From Acanthaster planci (Eukaryota; Echinodermata; Asteroidea; Valvatida; Acanthasteridae): 64,000 bases of DNA. Both the position numbers and the translations under genes were made by a program. The stretch lies in contig NW_019091408.1 of NCBI RefSeq assembly GCF_001949145.1, positions 1,305,296 to 1,369,295 on the forward strand, read 5' to 3'. This document shows positions 1-12,400 of this stretch, piece by piece; the stretch's first letter is position 1, and every line of letters begins with the position of its first letter. Under the pieces are notes generated by a model. That model searched no databases. It had not been told where the DNA came from and worked only from the letters and a program-made list of their open reading frames with translations.

Positions 1-3000
1 TAGGATCTTTTACCATGTTCATGCTGCCAACATCAGGGCCAGTACGTTAGCATGGGTAAAATGTAAAATTCGGCATGGATGCTGAGAAAATGACGGAAAT
101 AAACAGTGCAATAAAGACAGTGAAAATTATGTTACCGGTACCAGACCTGTATGGTAAACATACATGTACATTTTTATAATTTCCCTAACAAGTCAAACTT
201 CAACACTAGTAAGGCGTTTGAATTTTTGGAATGAATTTTGACTAAATACATGTACATTACTGTGTACATTACTGGTACTGTGGCCGTCTTACTTTTTACC
301 ATCAAGAATTTTTAATGCGGTGAGATTATCTGCAATTGTCTACCGGTATGTCATGTACATGTACCGTATTTGTAAAGGTACATGTAATGTACCGGTAATA
401 ATAGAAAGCTTCCCATTGAAATGGTACCGGTACATGTAAGTACTGGTGCATGTACCGGTACATGTAGGTAATACATAATATTATGTAATAATTACCAAAA
501 CAAGGCAAAATGCCATTAGCTCACCATGATCGCAGCAGTTGGGGATGGGTATGTGCGAGTTTGTTTGATTAGGTACTGCCAGTCCGTACTCTTTATACCG
601 GTACATGTACAGAGTATGTACATGTACATGTATGACTGTATATGTTTGGATCTACATGTACACCATGTACATGTACCGGTATAAAGTTTGCACAACTGAA
701 TTTTACATCAGTGCACTTTCAACACTGTTTAAATCAACTGATATCAAGTAAAATGGTTTGCAAAAACATGGAAATTAAACAACACATACAGTGTAACAGA
801 CTTTGGTACATGTACTGTACAGTTAAATACTGTTTGTGGGGGTGCCACTCTGAACAAGATGGTCACCTTGTGCAAATTTCCAATTTTTTCTGAGTGAATA
901 CTAAAACAGAATGAAACAAATTTGTAACATCTTTTCCTCCTGTAACAATTCAGGTAAAAAACTGTGAACTTGATGACCTATTACCAGAAAGCAAGTGGGG
1001 CGATTTGAGACCCATGTATACTTTAAATTGTAGAGCTATTATTATCACAGGATGGGATGTATGCTTTGAAAGATAACCACCCTGAACTTTGTGCTGGGGG
1101 GGTGAACAGTGACTAAAGGTCAGTCTGGGATCAAGCCACAGTTACATTAGCCCCAGTTACTGAAGCAGAACATGCTAATGAATTGCTTTGAACTGCAAGG
1201 GACTGCAGAAAATTGCAAGCAAAATTGCCCTGTTGTAATGAGGTCACTGTTATTGGAGCAGTACTGGAAAAACATATGATGAAAAAAAAGGCACTGGAAT
1301 CCCTAGAATTTGCTCTCTATAACACAATTTTAACATGGTCTTTTCATCGAGGGTTATGGTGGGTCATTCTGGGAGCTAGTGCTGTAGATTAGTTCTTGGC
1401 TTTTTCATTACATGTATCTTTCCTGCATTTGTATAGACAGACACCAGTGTGACAGAGATGCATGATACATGTTATTTAATCAGTTTAAATGTACATGTAG
1501 TACATGTACGGTAACTGCACCCTACCGGTAGGTAGAAACTCATGCTAAATGTCAATGCTTTATTATCGGAGCATACTCCTTTCTATGAAAACAGTAAATT
1601 GCAGTGAAATTCCGGTACGGTACCGTACACTTTTAAAAATGCAGAGATTTCCATGTTACATTGTACGTGTATTTATTCATCATCCTTTTTTGACTGGTGA
1701 TGTACCGCACCTGTAGCAATACTGGCTAAAAAACCTTCGGCAGTCACTGGATGTCACAAGGCAGGCCACCTTGTACATGTACATTACATGTAGAGATACA
1801 TGTACATGGGTAGGAGAAACCCTCATTGCAAAGTACTGTACAAGAAGAGGTCCTGAAAATACTAGTACATTAAGTCCCAAACAAAACTTGGATTAATTTT
1901 TTTCTAATCACTGGATTCCCAAATACACGTAAGACCAATCTCTAGATAAACCATGTAAACTGGTACTGTACATACATGTACATAACACATACATGTACAG
2001 TACATGCATGTGCAGTACACCGTGTGTACATGTACAGTGTGCACCTAATTCCACAATTCACATGTGTGTACATGTACATGAACATGTACAGTACATGTAC
2101 ATGCATGTGCATTAGATTTCATACCGTTACGGTACGAAATTTTTTAATATCAACTGTAGCCTGTCCCCGTCTAATCTCTCAAAATCAGTGGCAGGCTTGG
2201 GAAAATTGTGCAGGATTGAAGAAGGCAGAGTCAAACTGCCTTCACTTTTCAGAACAACATGAACAATGTCCCTTGAAATTTTAAAGAAATTCCTTCATTA
2301 TACACTACATGTACATACATGTATGTACTTGTACATGTACACAAGTACAACATGTACAGTACGTGTATAAATTTGGCAAATATTCAAAGAGCATTATGAC
2401 ACACTTGCCTCCTGGTATACCTAGTACATGTACAATGTACATGTACAACCGTCATCATTCAGCAACACTCTGGACAGTAGCATGTGAGGGTACTGTACAT
2501 GTATGTACATAAATGTACAGGTACTGGCAAAGTGATTCAAACAGGACAAAATCAGCTCAAAGAACAGTACACGCTGCACAAGCCTTGCCTTCACAAGGAT
2601 GACATACATGTACATGTATGTACGGGCACATGTACATGTACATGTATAAGGTCACGTACATTGTACGGTCATGACGGTCACATCACAGTATCCCATGGCA
2701 CTGTGCATGGAGCGGTACGGTACAAGTATACATGTACATGTACATGTACTGGTATACACATCCTGTAAAGCTTGTCTTGTACTGTACGTGTACATGTATA
2801 TCCCAGGCAGGACAAAAAATTCCTCCTCATGCATGGTACTGGTAGGCATGGAAGGCGTGCGTGTACCGTACATGTTCATGTGCATGTACATTTCATTTTC
2901 AATGGGCAAAGACCTCAATTTGGCTTCTATTGTGCATCCTGCAATACTGGGACCCTGTACTTTTGTATTTACTGTGGGGGGCTAGGCAGGCATGGCAGGA

Positions 3001-4810
3001 AGGGGTACATGGACCGGTACATGTATTTCAAGCACTGGGAAATCTTGACTACACGTACCGATACATGTACATACATGTATACAGACATGCACATGTACAG
3101 GTACCGGTATGTACATGTAAGTACATGTACATGTATGTACATACATGTGCTTGTTCATGATAATGTTCAGTCTTTCCGGTTGGCTAAGGAGTAAGGGGTT
3201 GGTCACGGGACTTGGCAGGTGCATATGTCCATGTACATGTACAGTATGTGTACCGGTACATGTTTGTATTGCCAGCCACAGGATTGATTTCACATGCATG
3301 CTTGTTTTAAGGTTGTGTGTTCTTGCATGCACATGATGCACAATGCATGCATGTACATGTCTCTGCTGGGCTTGGTTCGTATATGCACATGTACCGGTGC
3401 ATGTACATGTACATTGTATGTCAGCTGGTTACAGCACTAACGTGTACCAGTACACACCGTACCGGTACATGTACTGGTACAATAAATGACTTGCATGCAC
3501 ATATCAATTGGTATATACATGTACATGTAAACGTACATGTACATGTACCGGTATATTTAAGGTTTACATGTACATTTCAAAGTGGAATTGAGGTTCAAGA
3601 AATTTTGGCCAACAAGTGCAAAAATGCAGATTGCACACAAGATGTACATGTAATGTACCGGTATCCTGGACATGCTGGAGTACCCTACATGTACATGTAT
3701 GTCAATTTGCACATGTAAAAATACATGTATTCGCACATCCAACTTTCTCGTTGTGGAACTCTTCAACGAAATCATGTACAGACGTTAATTTACTGTCAAC
3801 GATCGATCGTCACTTTTTGCAGCTGTGTGCGAATTACAATTGTACATATACATGTAAGGTTTTCCAGGGAGAATTCTGGAAAAATGTCAACTGAGCAAAA
3901 GTTTTACTTTAAAAAAATAAATACAAAAATGAACTGGCTAAAATTGTCTAGAAAATGGATTTGATCGCTGTTTGTTCACGATTGATGTTGGATGTCTGAA
4001 ACGGGCACTAATGACGACTTCGATCAACTTTCGCCAAATACATGTACATGTATTCAGGGCATTATCAAAAATACGGCACCTGAAAAAGTACATACATTTA
4101 CATGTACTGCACACTTTACAACACAGTGAAACATATCTGCATTGCTTTTACATGTGAACACCAAGCAAAAGTAAATGCTCATTTACTGATTGTGCCTTTA
4201 GATTTTTGGTCTTTGCATGTACATGTACCGGTATATTATTTCGCAAATACACATACATGTACATGTACATGTAATATGGGTTTCGTATACGGAAAACACT
4301 TCATGTCCCTGTGTACAAATCTACCGGTACATACACATGATACATGTTTTAAAGTAAATACTGTACTTTGGAATGTCAGCTTTTAGGACATGTTAACTAT
4401 CACTTTTGGATGGCTGTTATAAAATTTTAAAGGAAAATTAGTGTTGTCCATGTACATGTAAATGTATATGGATCTGTTTCTGTGATGTATACATGTACAT
4501 GTATCGGTACATGTACATGCACATTGACAAAAGTCACACAAAATTTCAAGTTTCCATAGGTCTGTGCACAAATAATATACATGTACATGTAGCATTTTAA
4601 GGAAAAAATAGTGCTGTCCGTAAATGGAACTGTTTCCCATACACCCACTGACTGGGGCCTGTACATGTACATGTACCCCCAGAACTGTCAGACTGTGGGG
4701 TTTGTCTTCCATCGCGCTCCCCTCTTCAGGACAGTTCTCGGGATAATGGGTATTGTACATGTACATGTAGCATTGGTAGGGCCAACTTACACATACATGT
4801 AGGCCGACAT
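1..4810. repeat. Dense interspersed TACATG / TACCGGTA self-complementary repeats
   Basis: Short runs of the hexanucleotide TACATG, often joined to TACCGGTA, recur throughout this stretch, with the densest clusters at about 1970-2110, 2300-2760 and 3000-3720. The unit is its own reverse complement by rotation, so both strands read alike. Open frames here translate into MYMYM, VHVHV or CTCTC runs and are by-products of the repeat. I see no coding exon, RNA gene or promoter in this block. Confidence 0.85.
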
Positions 4811-4814
4811 GTGC

Positions 4815-5375
4815 TGTATGGATTGGATTGGATTTATTTGGTATCATCTCAGAGCAAAAATACAGTAACAAAAAATTAAAAACACAAAACTGCCATGACC
4901 AAGAACTGCACAATATGTACATGTATGTGTACACAAAAATTAGCCAATACCAGGGATAGCCCATCAAAGTTTTGCAACTTACATGAATTTCCAATGGGGT
5001 CCTTTTTATTGCACTAAAGTAGATACATGTACATGTAATAAAAATTGAGGGAAAAAAAATCAAAACAAAAACGAACAAACGACAGCCAACCAAAATATGA
5101 CAATGATTGCGACAACGACAATGACAAAAAAACAGGAAACACAGCAACAACCAAAAAGCACAAACAACAAATCCAGAAGACCCAACATTACCACCAAAGT
5201 GCAACACCAAATTTTTACAAAAGACAAAGAGAAAACATAACAGACAGACATGACAGACAGGCAGCCCAAACCAAGACAGGCAGACAGACAAACCTCGAGC
5301 AACAGACAGACAAGCAAACAAACAAACAACAAAAACAAAAAACACTGCACCACAGACAAACATCTTGTACCTGGT
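4815..5375. repeat. Low-complexity A/C-rich tract with CAGA-type microsatellite
   Basis: From about 5040 to 5345 the plus strand is almost devoid of T and very rich in A and C, followed by degenerate CAGA/GACA repeats at about 5235-5320. The preceding GGATT-repeated start at about 4817 followed by a TTTATTTGG-type segment resembles the 3' end of a non-LTR retroelement, but no protein motif supports that. A 326-codon minus-strand frame across the tract is compositional. Confidence 0.6.
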
Positions 5376-5696
5376 AGTTCTTACGTGTAGCTTCTATTTC
5401 CAGAAATGTGAGGTTTACACAAACCTTACAGATAACGGTAGTAACGTAAATCCTAGTCATATCTGACATGGTGCTACATGTACTTCGGTTTGTATGAAAT
5501 TTCTATGCCATTATTATGATTTTTCCCCCATAATTTCATGAGGCCTCCCAGGATACAATTTTGTGTGGAATGGGAGGGGGTTCATTTACATTATACATGT
5601 ACATGTGCAATTCAAAATGGTGAAATTTATGAGAACTTTCCTTACCCACACCTGTGTCCATGACTGCCTGCCTACATGTACATGTACATGTATCTC

Positions 5697-6212
5697 ACCC
5701 AGTCATGTCACAGTTGAAAGGTCATCGTTGTCAGCAGCGTGGCAGCTTCACCAATTACATGTGCATGTATTCAGCTTCCTTTTGCTCTCAAATGAAAGAA
5801 ACATTTCTATTGGTTGAATGGTGTCGGAGTAGCCGAAATGCGTTCGCTGGGAAAGGGTGTGCGGTGGCCTCAACCCTCAACCAGACCAAAAATCTGTTTG
5901 TCGGACAAAAAAAATCACAATGGGGCGGCCACAATCAGCCAGAACTACCAGTAAATGTATTTTGGGGGTACATTTTAGTCCTTCCACGACAAAAAAAATC
6001 ATAATCAAAATCCTGTTTCCAGTACGTGTAATAAGTACGTATGAAATAAGAGACGAGCTGTAGTTGGTGAATGTCATCAGCATACCATTCAACCAATCGA
6101 AATTTTTCTTTCATTCCAGAGCAAAAGGAAAATGAATAGAAAGAGATGGGAGCCAATTTGTAACTGGTGAAGCTGCCACACTGCTGACAATGACCTTTCA
6201 ACTGACATGACC
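5697..6212. mobile_element. Nested palindromic insertion inside the foldback's left arm
   Basis: The segment near 5697-5825 (beginning CAGTCATGTCACAGTTGAAA and including GCAGCTTCACCAATTACA, AATGAAAGAAA and TTGGTTGAATGG) is mirrored at about 6070-6212. This second palindrome of about 515 bp interrupts the left arm of the larger foldback: the right arm passes directly from the GCCTGCCTA segment to the subrepeat array without it. It is therefore a later insertion. No protein is encoded. Confidence 0.65.
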
Positions 6213-6214
6213 GG

Positions 6215-6345
6215 GTGTCAGGGTGTGACCCCGGGTCAAGTCGTCCCCAAGTCAAGCCATCGCCCAAAATTAAGACCCTGGTCAAGTCGTCCCCAGGTCA
6301 AATCGTCCCCGGGTCAAGTTGTTCCCTGGTCAAGTTGTCCCCCTC
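6215..6345 (+). repeat. GGTCAAGTCGTCCCC subrepeat array, left arm
   Basis: About eight degenerate copies of a 15-16 bp unit reading GGTCAAGTCGTCCCC lie in tandem. They mirror the array at 8035-8135 and form part of the terminal inverted repeat of the foldback element. Confidence 0.75.
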
Positions 6346-6348
6346 TAG

Positions 6349-6814
6349 TTTTTGCAAGTGTTATCTGTGGGTGTAATTTTTAGGTACATCAACCATACGT
6401 ACATGTAGCATGTGTAGAAGAGAAAGAAAAACAAGACAGAGACTCGTACATGCACTCATTCATTCACAATTTTCATTCATTTAATTTGCGTGTGTACAAA
6501 TTCCTGCCTGAATATACGCAGCTGGCAGCATTTGAAATCTACATATACCGTACAATAATGGCCAAAATGTGCCACACAAGATACATGTACATGTATATTT
6601 CTTGAAATGGCGAGTCCTAGTGTGTGCCAATGTTACAGCACATATTCTTTGAATTGTTAAAGCAATTCAAACATCTTTCATTTTCAAATCTTCCAGTAGT
6701 CATTTCCAGTTTATTTGAATAACTTTTTGAAATCAGTAATGCGGAGATGAATTTTAGTAATTTTGAATAACTAGGAATATCAGTCAACATTTTGTCTGGG
6801 TTGTTTTAAGGGGT
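6349..6814. other. Foldback interior, no gene seen
   Basis: This is AT-rich sequence between the two subrepeat arrays of the left arm, with one TACATG cluster near 6580. I could not pair it convincingly with the right arm and see no coding potential. Confidence 0.5.
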
Positions 6815-6926
6815 GTCAGTCACTTCACCCCATTTCAACTTCGCCCCATCCTCACTTCACCCCATTTCCACTTCGCCCCATCCTCACTTCACCCCATTTC
6901 CACTTTGCCCCATTGCCACGCCCCAT
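6815..6926 (+). repeat. CACTTCGCCCCATTTC subrepeat array, left arm
   Basis: A tandem array of a roughly 15-16 bp C-rich unit (CACTTCACCCCATTTC, CACTTCGCCCCATCCT). The inverted partner is at 7678-7800 and another right-type array is at about 11650-11745. Confidence 0.75.
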
Positions 6927-6934
6927 TGATTAAA

Positions 6935-7670
6935 CTTCATTCTGTTCTTCAGTAACAGAGTACCAAATAATGATTGGAGAATCTGCCTTTCAAAGGCAAA
7001 ACAATGCTTTCGATTTCCCTACCGCCAGACCAAAATTTTTCGGCGAGACCCTAACATTTTATTGGCAAGTTAGAAAAAAATGGTTTTCTTCATGTTTCGT
7101 TGTCGCTGTGGTAAAAACATGTACGCAAAGCGCTGGTTTCCGTCACGCTGCACCCGTGTGAGCGAATGCGTGCTTGAGTGTGGCAACCACTCTATTCATG
7201 CCGTGTTGACAGTACATATGTACGCGATCCGTCACGTATCGAAAAACATCGATGTTGCACGAATTCTTCACCTTAATTCTTGGTATTTTTTCCATATGTG
7301 TGTATTTTCTGTGTTCATCAGTCAGGTCACTTTAATCTTAGGTTGTTTTGCTCTTACTAGAAGCGAGCATATTTCAAAAATTTCCTGTGCACGGAGCTTT
7401 ATCCGATTGCCCGGGTACAGCTGTCTGGATGCATCGACAATTACATGTGCCAGAATGATGCCAACAGAATTGTGTGTGTCGCTTTGAAATAAACTTGAAG
7501 AGGATGAGAAATAACCCTGATGCTAGTCCAACCATAAATTATGTATTAATTCACCATAATGGACAACGCAGTTTACATTAATTTAATGCCATAGAGTTTT
7601 CTATAACTACATATCGTTTGTAGAACTCCCCGCTCGACCATTGTTTGAAGAGGCTTGTAACACACTCAAG
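6935..7670 (+). mobile_element. Foldback core, copy 1
   Basis: The non-palindromic centre of the foldback. The same sequence, in the same orientation, recurs at about 10840-11640 in HACD intron 1: TTTTATTGGCAAGTTAGAAAA, CGCTTTGAAATAAACTT, AGAGGATGAGAAATAA, GTATTAATTCACCA and GAAGAGGCTTGTAACACA are shared. A 135-codon frame at 7080-7487 is not preserved between the copies, so the core is probably non-coding. The AAATAAACTT segment near 7490 could act as a poly(A) signal. Confidence 0.65.
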
Positions 7671-7677
7671 CATGGAC

Positions 7678-7800
7678 GGCAAAGTGGAAATGGGGTGAGA
7701 AGTGGAAATGGGGTGAAGTGGGGATGGGGCGAAGTGGGGTGGGGCGATGTGGCAATGTGTGAGGATGGGACAAAGTGGTAAGGGGTGACGTGAAAATGGG
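7678..7800 (-). repeat. CACTTCGCCCCATTTC subrepeat array, right arm
   Basis: The plus strand reads GAAATGGGGTGAAGTGG-type units in tandem, the reverse complement of the 6815-6926 array. It closes the inner palindrome of the foldback. Confidence 0.75.
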
Positions 7801-8034
7801 CTTAGTTACTGTAAACCGTTGTAAGAGTGCACAGTGAACAAAATCAAAAGAGATAATTCAGTCCAGTCTAATGTGGTGATACAGTATTTAATAAATGATA
7901 ATCAAATGAAATATAAATAAATAAACTCAATTTGAAAAAAAATCCCAATAAAAGAAAGAGAAAAAATAAATTACCCCAGTAAAAACTTGAAAGTGAAAAA
8001 AATTTACAATATACATTATAATTTAATTATTCAT

Positions 8035-8135
8035 ATGGGGACGACTTGACTAGGAAGTGACTTGATGCGGGGACGACTTGACCTGGCATGCATGGGGATG
8101 ACTTGACCTGGGGACGACTTGACTCAGGGACGACT
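8035..8135 (-). repeat. GGTCAAGTCGTCCCC subrepeat array, right arm
   Basis: The plus strand reads GGGGACGACTTGACC repeatedly, the reverse complement of the 6215-6345 array. The two make the middle ring of the concentric inverted repeats. Confidence 0.75.
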
Positions 8136-8450
8136 AGACCAACATTCGTGCTAGGCAGGCAGTCGTGGACACGGGTGTGAATAAGGAAAATCTCATAAAT
8201 TTCACCACTTTAAATGGTATAATCTGAATGTAAATGACCCCCCCCATTATGCCCATCCCATACAAAATTGTATCCTGTGAGACCTCATGAAATTATAGGG
8301 GGAAATGTGAATAACGGCATAGACATAGAAATTTCATGTTTCAACCGAAGTAGGCCTAACACCACGTTGGACATATCGAATATGACTAGGATTTATGTGA
8401 CTATCTGTAGTGTAAACCAAGTTACACGTAGCGTGGTTAGGCCAACACTA

Positions 8451-9300
8451 ATAGTCACTGAACAGCGTCTAAACTTCTTCAGTACATAGAACTTTTTTAC
8501 CTAACTTCCTAATCCGCTAATGGCAATGCCCCGTGACCACAGCAGCTGCTCCAGGCCATGCATGGGCCATGGAAATGGAACTAGTCTACAGCTCCATGCT
8601 GAGATTGTTCTGGCACTACTATGAGGCAGTGTAATTTCGTACTCACCATCTTTCGCAGGACACAGTCACGCACTACACTCAGTAGTTTGAACGCTAGCCC
8701 AGCTCAGCAGCCAATGTCTAGCCCAGCACGAACTGAATGAAAATGAAGTTAACTGTGGATACTCTACTCAAAAACTTCAGCTTTTCACAACATGGAACTG
8801 AAAGGGCTGGTCTGCCAATCTTCGCTGGCAGACAGAAAAACTGACCTAGACAGTTTTACTTGAGGTTAGGCCCGTACAAAATCCAGACATCCACATAGCG
8901 AAACAACCACTTCTGAAATAATGCTACGGGCACGGTTGGTGAAAAGTTCGCGAAGTTTTCGAGCACAATCAACCAAGCGAGCCAGATACTAGATGCTGCA
9001 TATTCGATTCGTGCACGTCATGTGATGCATTTAACGTCCCTGGTAATCAATATACCAATGGTGAAAATTCCTTTCCTAGCAGGAAACCATTTATTAAGTA
9101 AACCTAGTTTTGGACCCGATTTATTCATTTATCCAGTGGGCTGGAACCATACTACCAGTGAGTAGTAGACTAGCACCAGGCAAAAAGAGCGATAGCACAA
9201 ATCTTAAACGACTTGAACAAGTTTACAATTGTCTAGCACCTGTCCACATTTTGTATGACAAGAGATCTGGGTGGGAAAATGAGTGTCTGGCTATTGATTC
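8451..9300. other. 5' flank of the HACD gene
   Basis: Unique-looking sequence with no TACATG repeats lies between the foldback and the first HACD exon. It presumably contains the promoter and 5' UTR, but no TATA box or other core element stands out at a convincing distance. In-frame TGA codons just upstream of 9301 bound the HACD reading frame. Confidence 0.5.
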
Positions 9301-9321
9301 ATGCCAATCGTACGATCAAGC

Positions 9322-9431
9322 ATGGCGAGTGAACGGGGATCTGGGGACCTGAATAAAGGAACCAAATCTCGACAAGTTTCGGGACTGGCAACGGCCTATT
9401 TGGTGATCTACAATGTCGTCTTGTGTGCAGG
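9322..9431 (+). CDS. HACD2: HACD exon 1
   Basis: Encodes a polar N-terminus of about 22 residues and then the start of the first membrane segment ([16 protein letters not shown]). It ends with GG before the donor gtaaac; the split Gly codon is completed by A at 14045. Confidence 0.93.
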
Positions 9432-12400
9432 GTAAACAAAGAATACCTGGTTGTGATTTTTGTTCAGGGTAGCTCGTCAGGTCGGTCTAGTCTTCCAAGC
9501 TACGGTCCCGATCCTAACAATACCACTGATTATGAGAATAAGTTACATAGGCTACTGTACAACTACAAGTACATGATTTACCATGGAGGGAGTGCACATA
9601 CGTGTATGCAGCCAGAAATGAGACGACCAAATCCACACGGCCTTCCTTGTAGCACCACTACACTGAGCATGCGCATTAATGAGCAGAAGTTCACAGGTAC
9701 GCTGTGAAAGCTTCAGATATCCGCGTACACTTAGAAGTTAGAACAGAACACCCTCGAAACTTTATTGCACGTTTTCCTCTGACATGTCTGACGTACATGT
9801 ACTTAGCACCGGGTTTGTGCACAAGTCAATGGTGTAGCACTTTTTGCTTCACGTCGCGTCCACTTCCTTTTTCATTTTCCCGTGGCGGCCCTGCTTTTCA
9901 TTTTCTGTGTAGTGCTGTGTAGCACCAGGTTTGTGCACAAGTCTATGGTGTAGCACTTTTTGCTACACGCGGCGGCCCCTTACTTTTCTTGCGTCTTCGT
10001 CTAGCTAGCACTGTGTAGCATTAGTGTACATTTGAAGGTCTGGTTCTTAGACCATCCGATCGGCTGTGCCTATATCCTATTGCATATCACCTGACTAAAC
10101 ATTCTGTGTAGCATGTAGCACTGCTACACACACAGGTTCTGTCTTCTTCGGTCTCATTTCTGGCTGGGTATATCCAACTTGCAAAGGCTAAAACAATGCT
10201 TTTGATTTTCCCAACCCACCCTAGCTCTACTAAGTGGAGCGTTAGTGTTCCTCTTTTACGATTTGGACGGGATTGTCGTACTAACGCTCTTCGCATGTTC
10301 ATTTAGTAAGATTAAAACGGTTCTCAAAAATTCAAAGACTCACCAAAAATACCTCTTTCACCACCTTCCATAAATGCCGACGTCAAACGGTTAGGGCTTC
10401 AATGCTATTTCTGACTTCAAAATCTGTCAAAATCCGACACACGCACAGTACTTTAACTTTTTGCCTCCTGTTCCTTTCCAATGTGTGTAGCAAGATTTAG
10501 AAGCAACAATAACTCTACGGTCCCCCCAGACATGCCAGAACACACATGAGTGACCTATACGTGGTCTGGGCACAAGACTTGTTGATTATGACGGTTGGGA
10601 GTGCTACCAACGACTGTTTTCTGGTCAATACGTCTGGTGCCCTGATTGCATTTGGGCCTCTCCTGCGGTTTCCTTAGAGGACCATGTTTGCCCATAGAGG
10701 AAACAGTCATTTGAATTTTGTAAACCGTTTTAATCTTACCAAATGAACCTGCGTGGAGCGTTAGTATGACGATCCCGTCCAAAATCGTAAAAGGGAATAC
10801 TAACTTTCCACTTAGTCATGTTAGTAGAGGTAGACTGACCCTAAGTTTTCAGCGAGACCATAGCATTTTTATTGGCAAGTTAGAAAAACCAAATTTAATA
10901 AATATAAAAAAAATAAATAAGTCCTGTTGTCTTTTCTATCTTCAGAAACACCTCAGAACAACTTTTTTCTCATTATGACGCTTGTGTTTACATGTTTTCC
11001 CAGTTATACATGTATTTGAAAAGCAATTTCACGAGTTCTCTGCTTCGTGTTTCACTGTCGCTGAGGTAAAAACACATGCGACTGCAAAGTGCTAGTTCTC
11101 GCCGCTCTGCACCCATGCAAGAGAATGCGTGATGGAGTGGGGCAACTACATGTAGTTTATTCATAGCGACTGTACATGTACATGTATGTGACCTCACCAG
11201 AAAAAAATCGATATTGCAAGATTCCGTAAAAATAATTCACAGAATTTAGTATCTTGTCTATGTGTGTCTTTTCTGTGGTCATGAGTTTAATTTTACGTTG
11301 TTCTGCTTGTACTTGAAGCGAGCATGTTTCCACAAAAATTTCCTGCCCCGGCGCTCCGAGGTTTATCCGATCGCCGGGGCACAGCTGGATACATTGACAA
11401 TTACCAGAACGATGTGTACAGAACTGTGTATCGCTTTGAAATAAACTTAAAGAGGATGAGAAATAAATAAACCCTGTGCTAGTCCAACCATACATGTATG
11501 TATTAATTCACCAGGAACAATGCAGTCGACATTAATTAAGTGAATGCCATAAAGTTTTCTGTATACATGTACATGTATAACTCCATCCTGATGTTCGTGA
11601 AACTCCTTTCTCGACCATTTTTTGAAGAGGCTTGTAACACAAGCATGGATGGGGCACAGTAGAAATGGGGCGAAGTGGGGATAGGGCAAAGTGAAAATGG
11701 GGTGAACTGGGGATGGGGCGACGTGGAAATGGGGCAAAGTGACTGTAAACCGATGGAGGTCAGATGGAGAAAGGAAGATAAGGTATAACCGATCGGCCCA
11801 ATGTCAGTGTTGCCTCTTTCCTCGTACGAGGATCGTCATGATCATGTTCACATGACGGACGTTGATGTGAAGTTAGGCCTAGGGCCACATGTACTTATTG
11901 TTGGGAGAGTTGCGTTTGGTGAAATGGCATGTACATGTACATACATGTACACTTATTATACATGTTCATGTGTGTACATGTTGGTTACACATGCCAAATG
12001 TGAATGGATGTGCATGGTGGCGCCGCTTTTTTGTATTTGTATGCACAAATTTAGGGTACTCCAGGATACTCCTTTGTTATATATTGGGACCTGTCTTGAT
12101 TGATAATGATTTCTTTTGATCAAGTTTCTCCGGGGGATATTATAAGACACCGCTGGATCTTATGAGCTGAAATTATATGTTCACTACTTGCATGTACATT
12201 GCTAACTATCCCCCAGGTTGCTATTTGCAGAAAACTCACCTTTTCCTTGTTTGGAGGATAAAATGTTGTATTGATGTTTTCCCCTCTCTGGACAAATTTC
12301 GAGCCTTGAGCCTCCTGCTGCATCCAACCACCTCCTGCATCAAACCTCCTCCTACATCCAACCTCCTTAATCCAACCGCCTCCAGCATCAAGCCACCTGC

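Larger units (their letters stand above)
5380..8450. mobile_element. Composite foldback element with long inverted repeats
   Basis: Sequence at about 5400-5690 reappears in inverted orientation at about 8145-8440, including the shared segments CATAATTTCATGAGG, GGATACAATTTTGT and GACTGCCTGCCTA. Inside these unique outer arms lie inverted arrays of two different short subrepeats (6215-6345 with 8035-8135, and 6815-6926 with 7678-7800), and then a central body. Long terminal inverted repeats containing tandem subrepeats are the hallmark of foldback elements (Drosophila FB, sea urchin TU). No transposase frame is visible, so the copy is presumably non-autonomous. The edges are approximate and no target-site duplication was identified. 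Confidence 0.7.

Noticed and set aside
2309-4157. Many short frames with MYMYM, VHVHV and CTCTC runs
   Set aside because: Direct translation of the TACATG repeat in its frames. The same applies throughout 36-52 kb.
4383-5363. 326-codon minus-strand open frame
   Set aside because: It spans an A/C-only tract, a CAGA microsatellite and TACATG runs. The Cys/Phe/Val-rich translation is compositional and matches no family.
9301-9321. Upstream in-frame ATG as the HACD start
   Set aside because: Weak context (T at -3) compared with A at -3 and G at +4 for 9322. It remains possible and would add seven residues.
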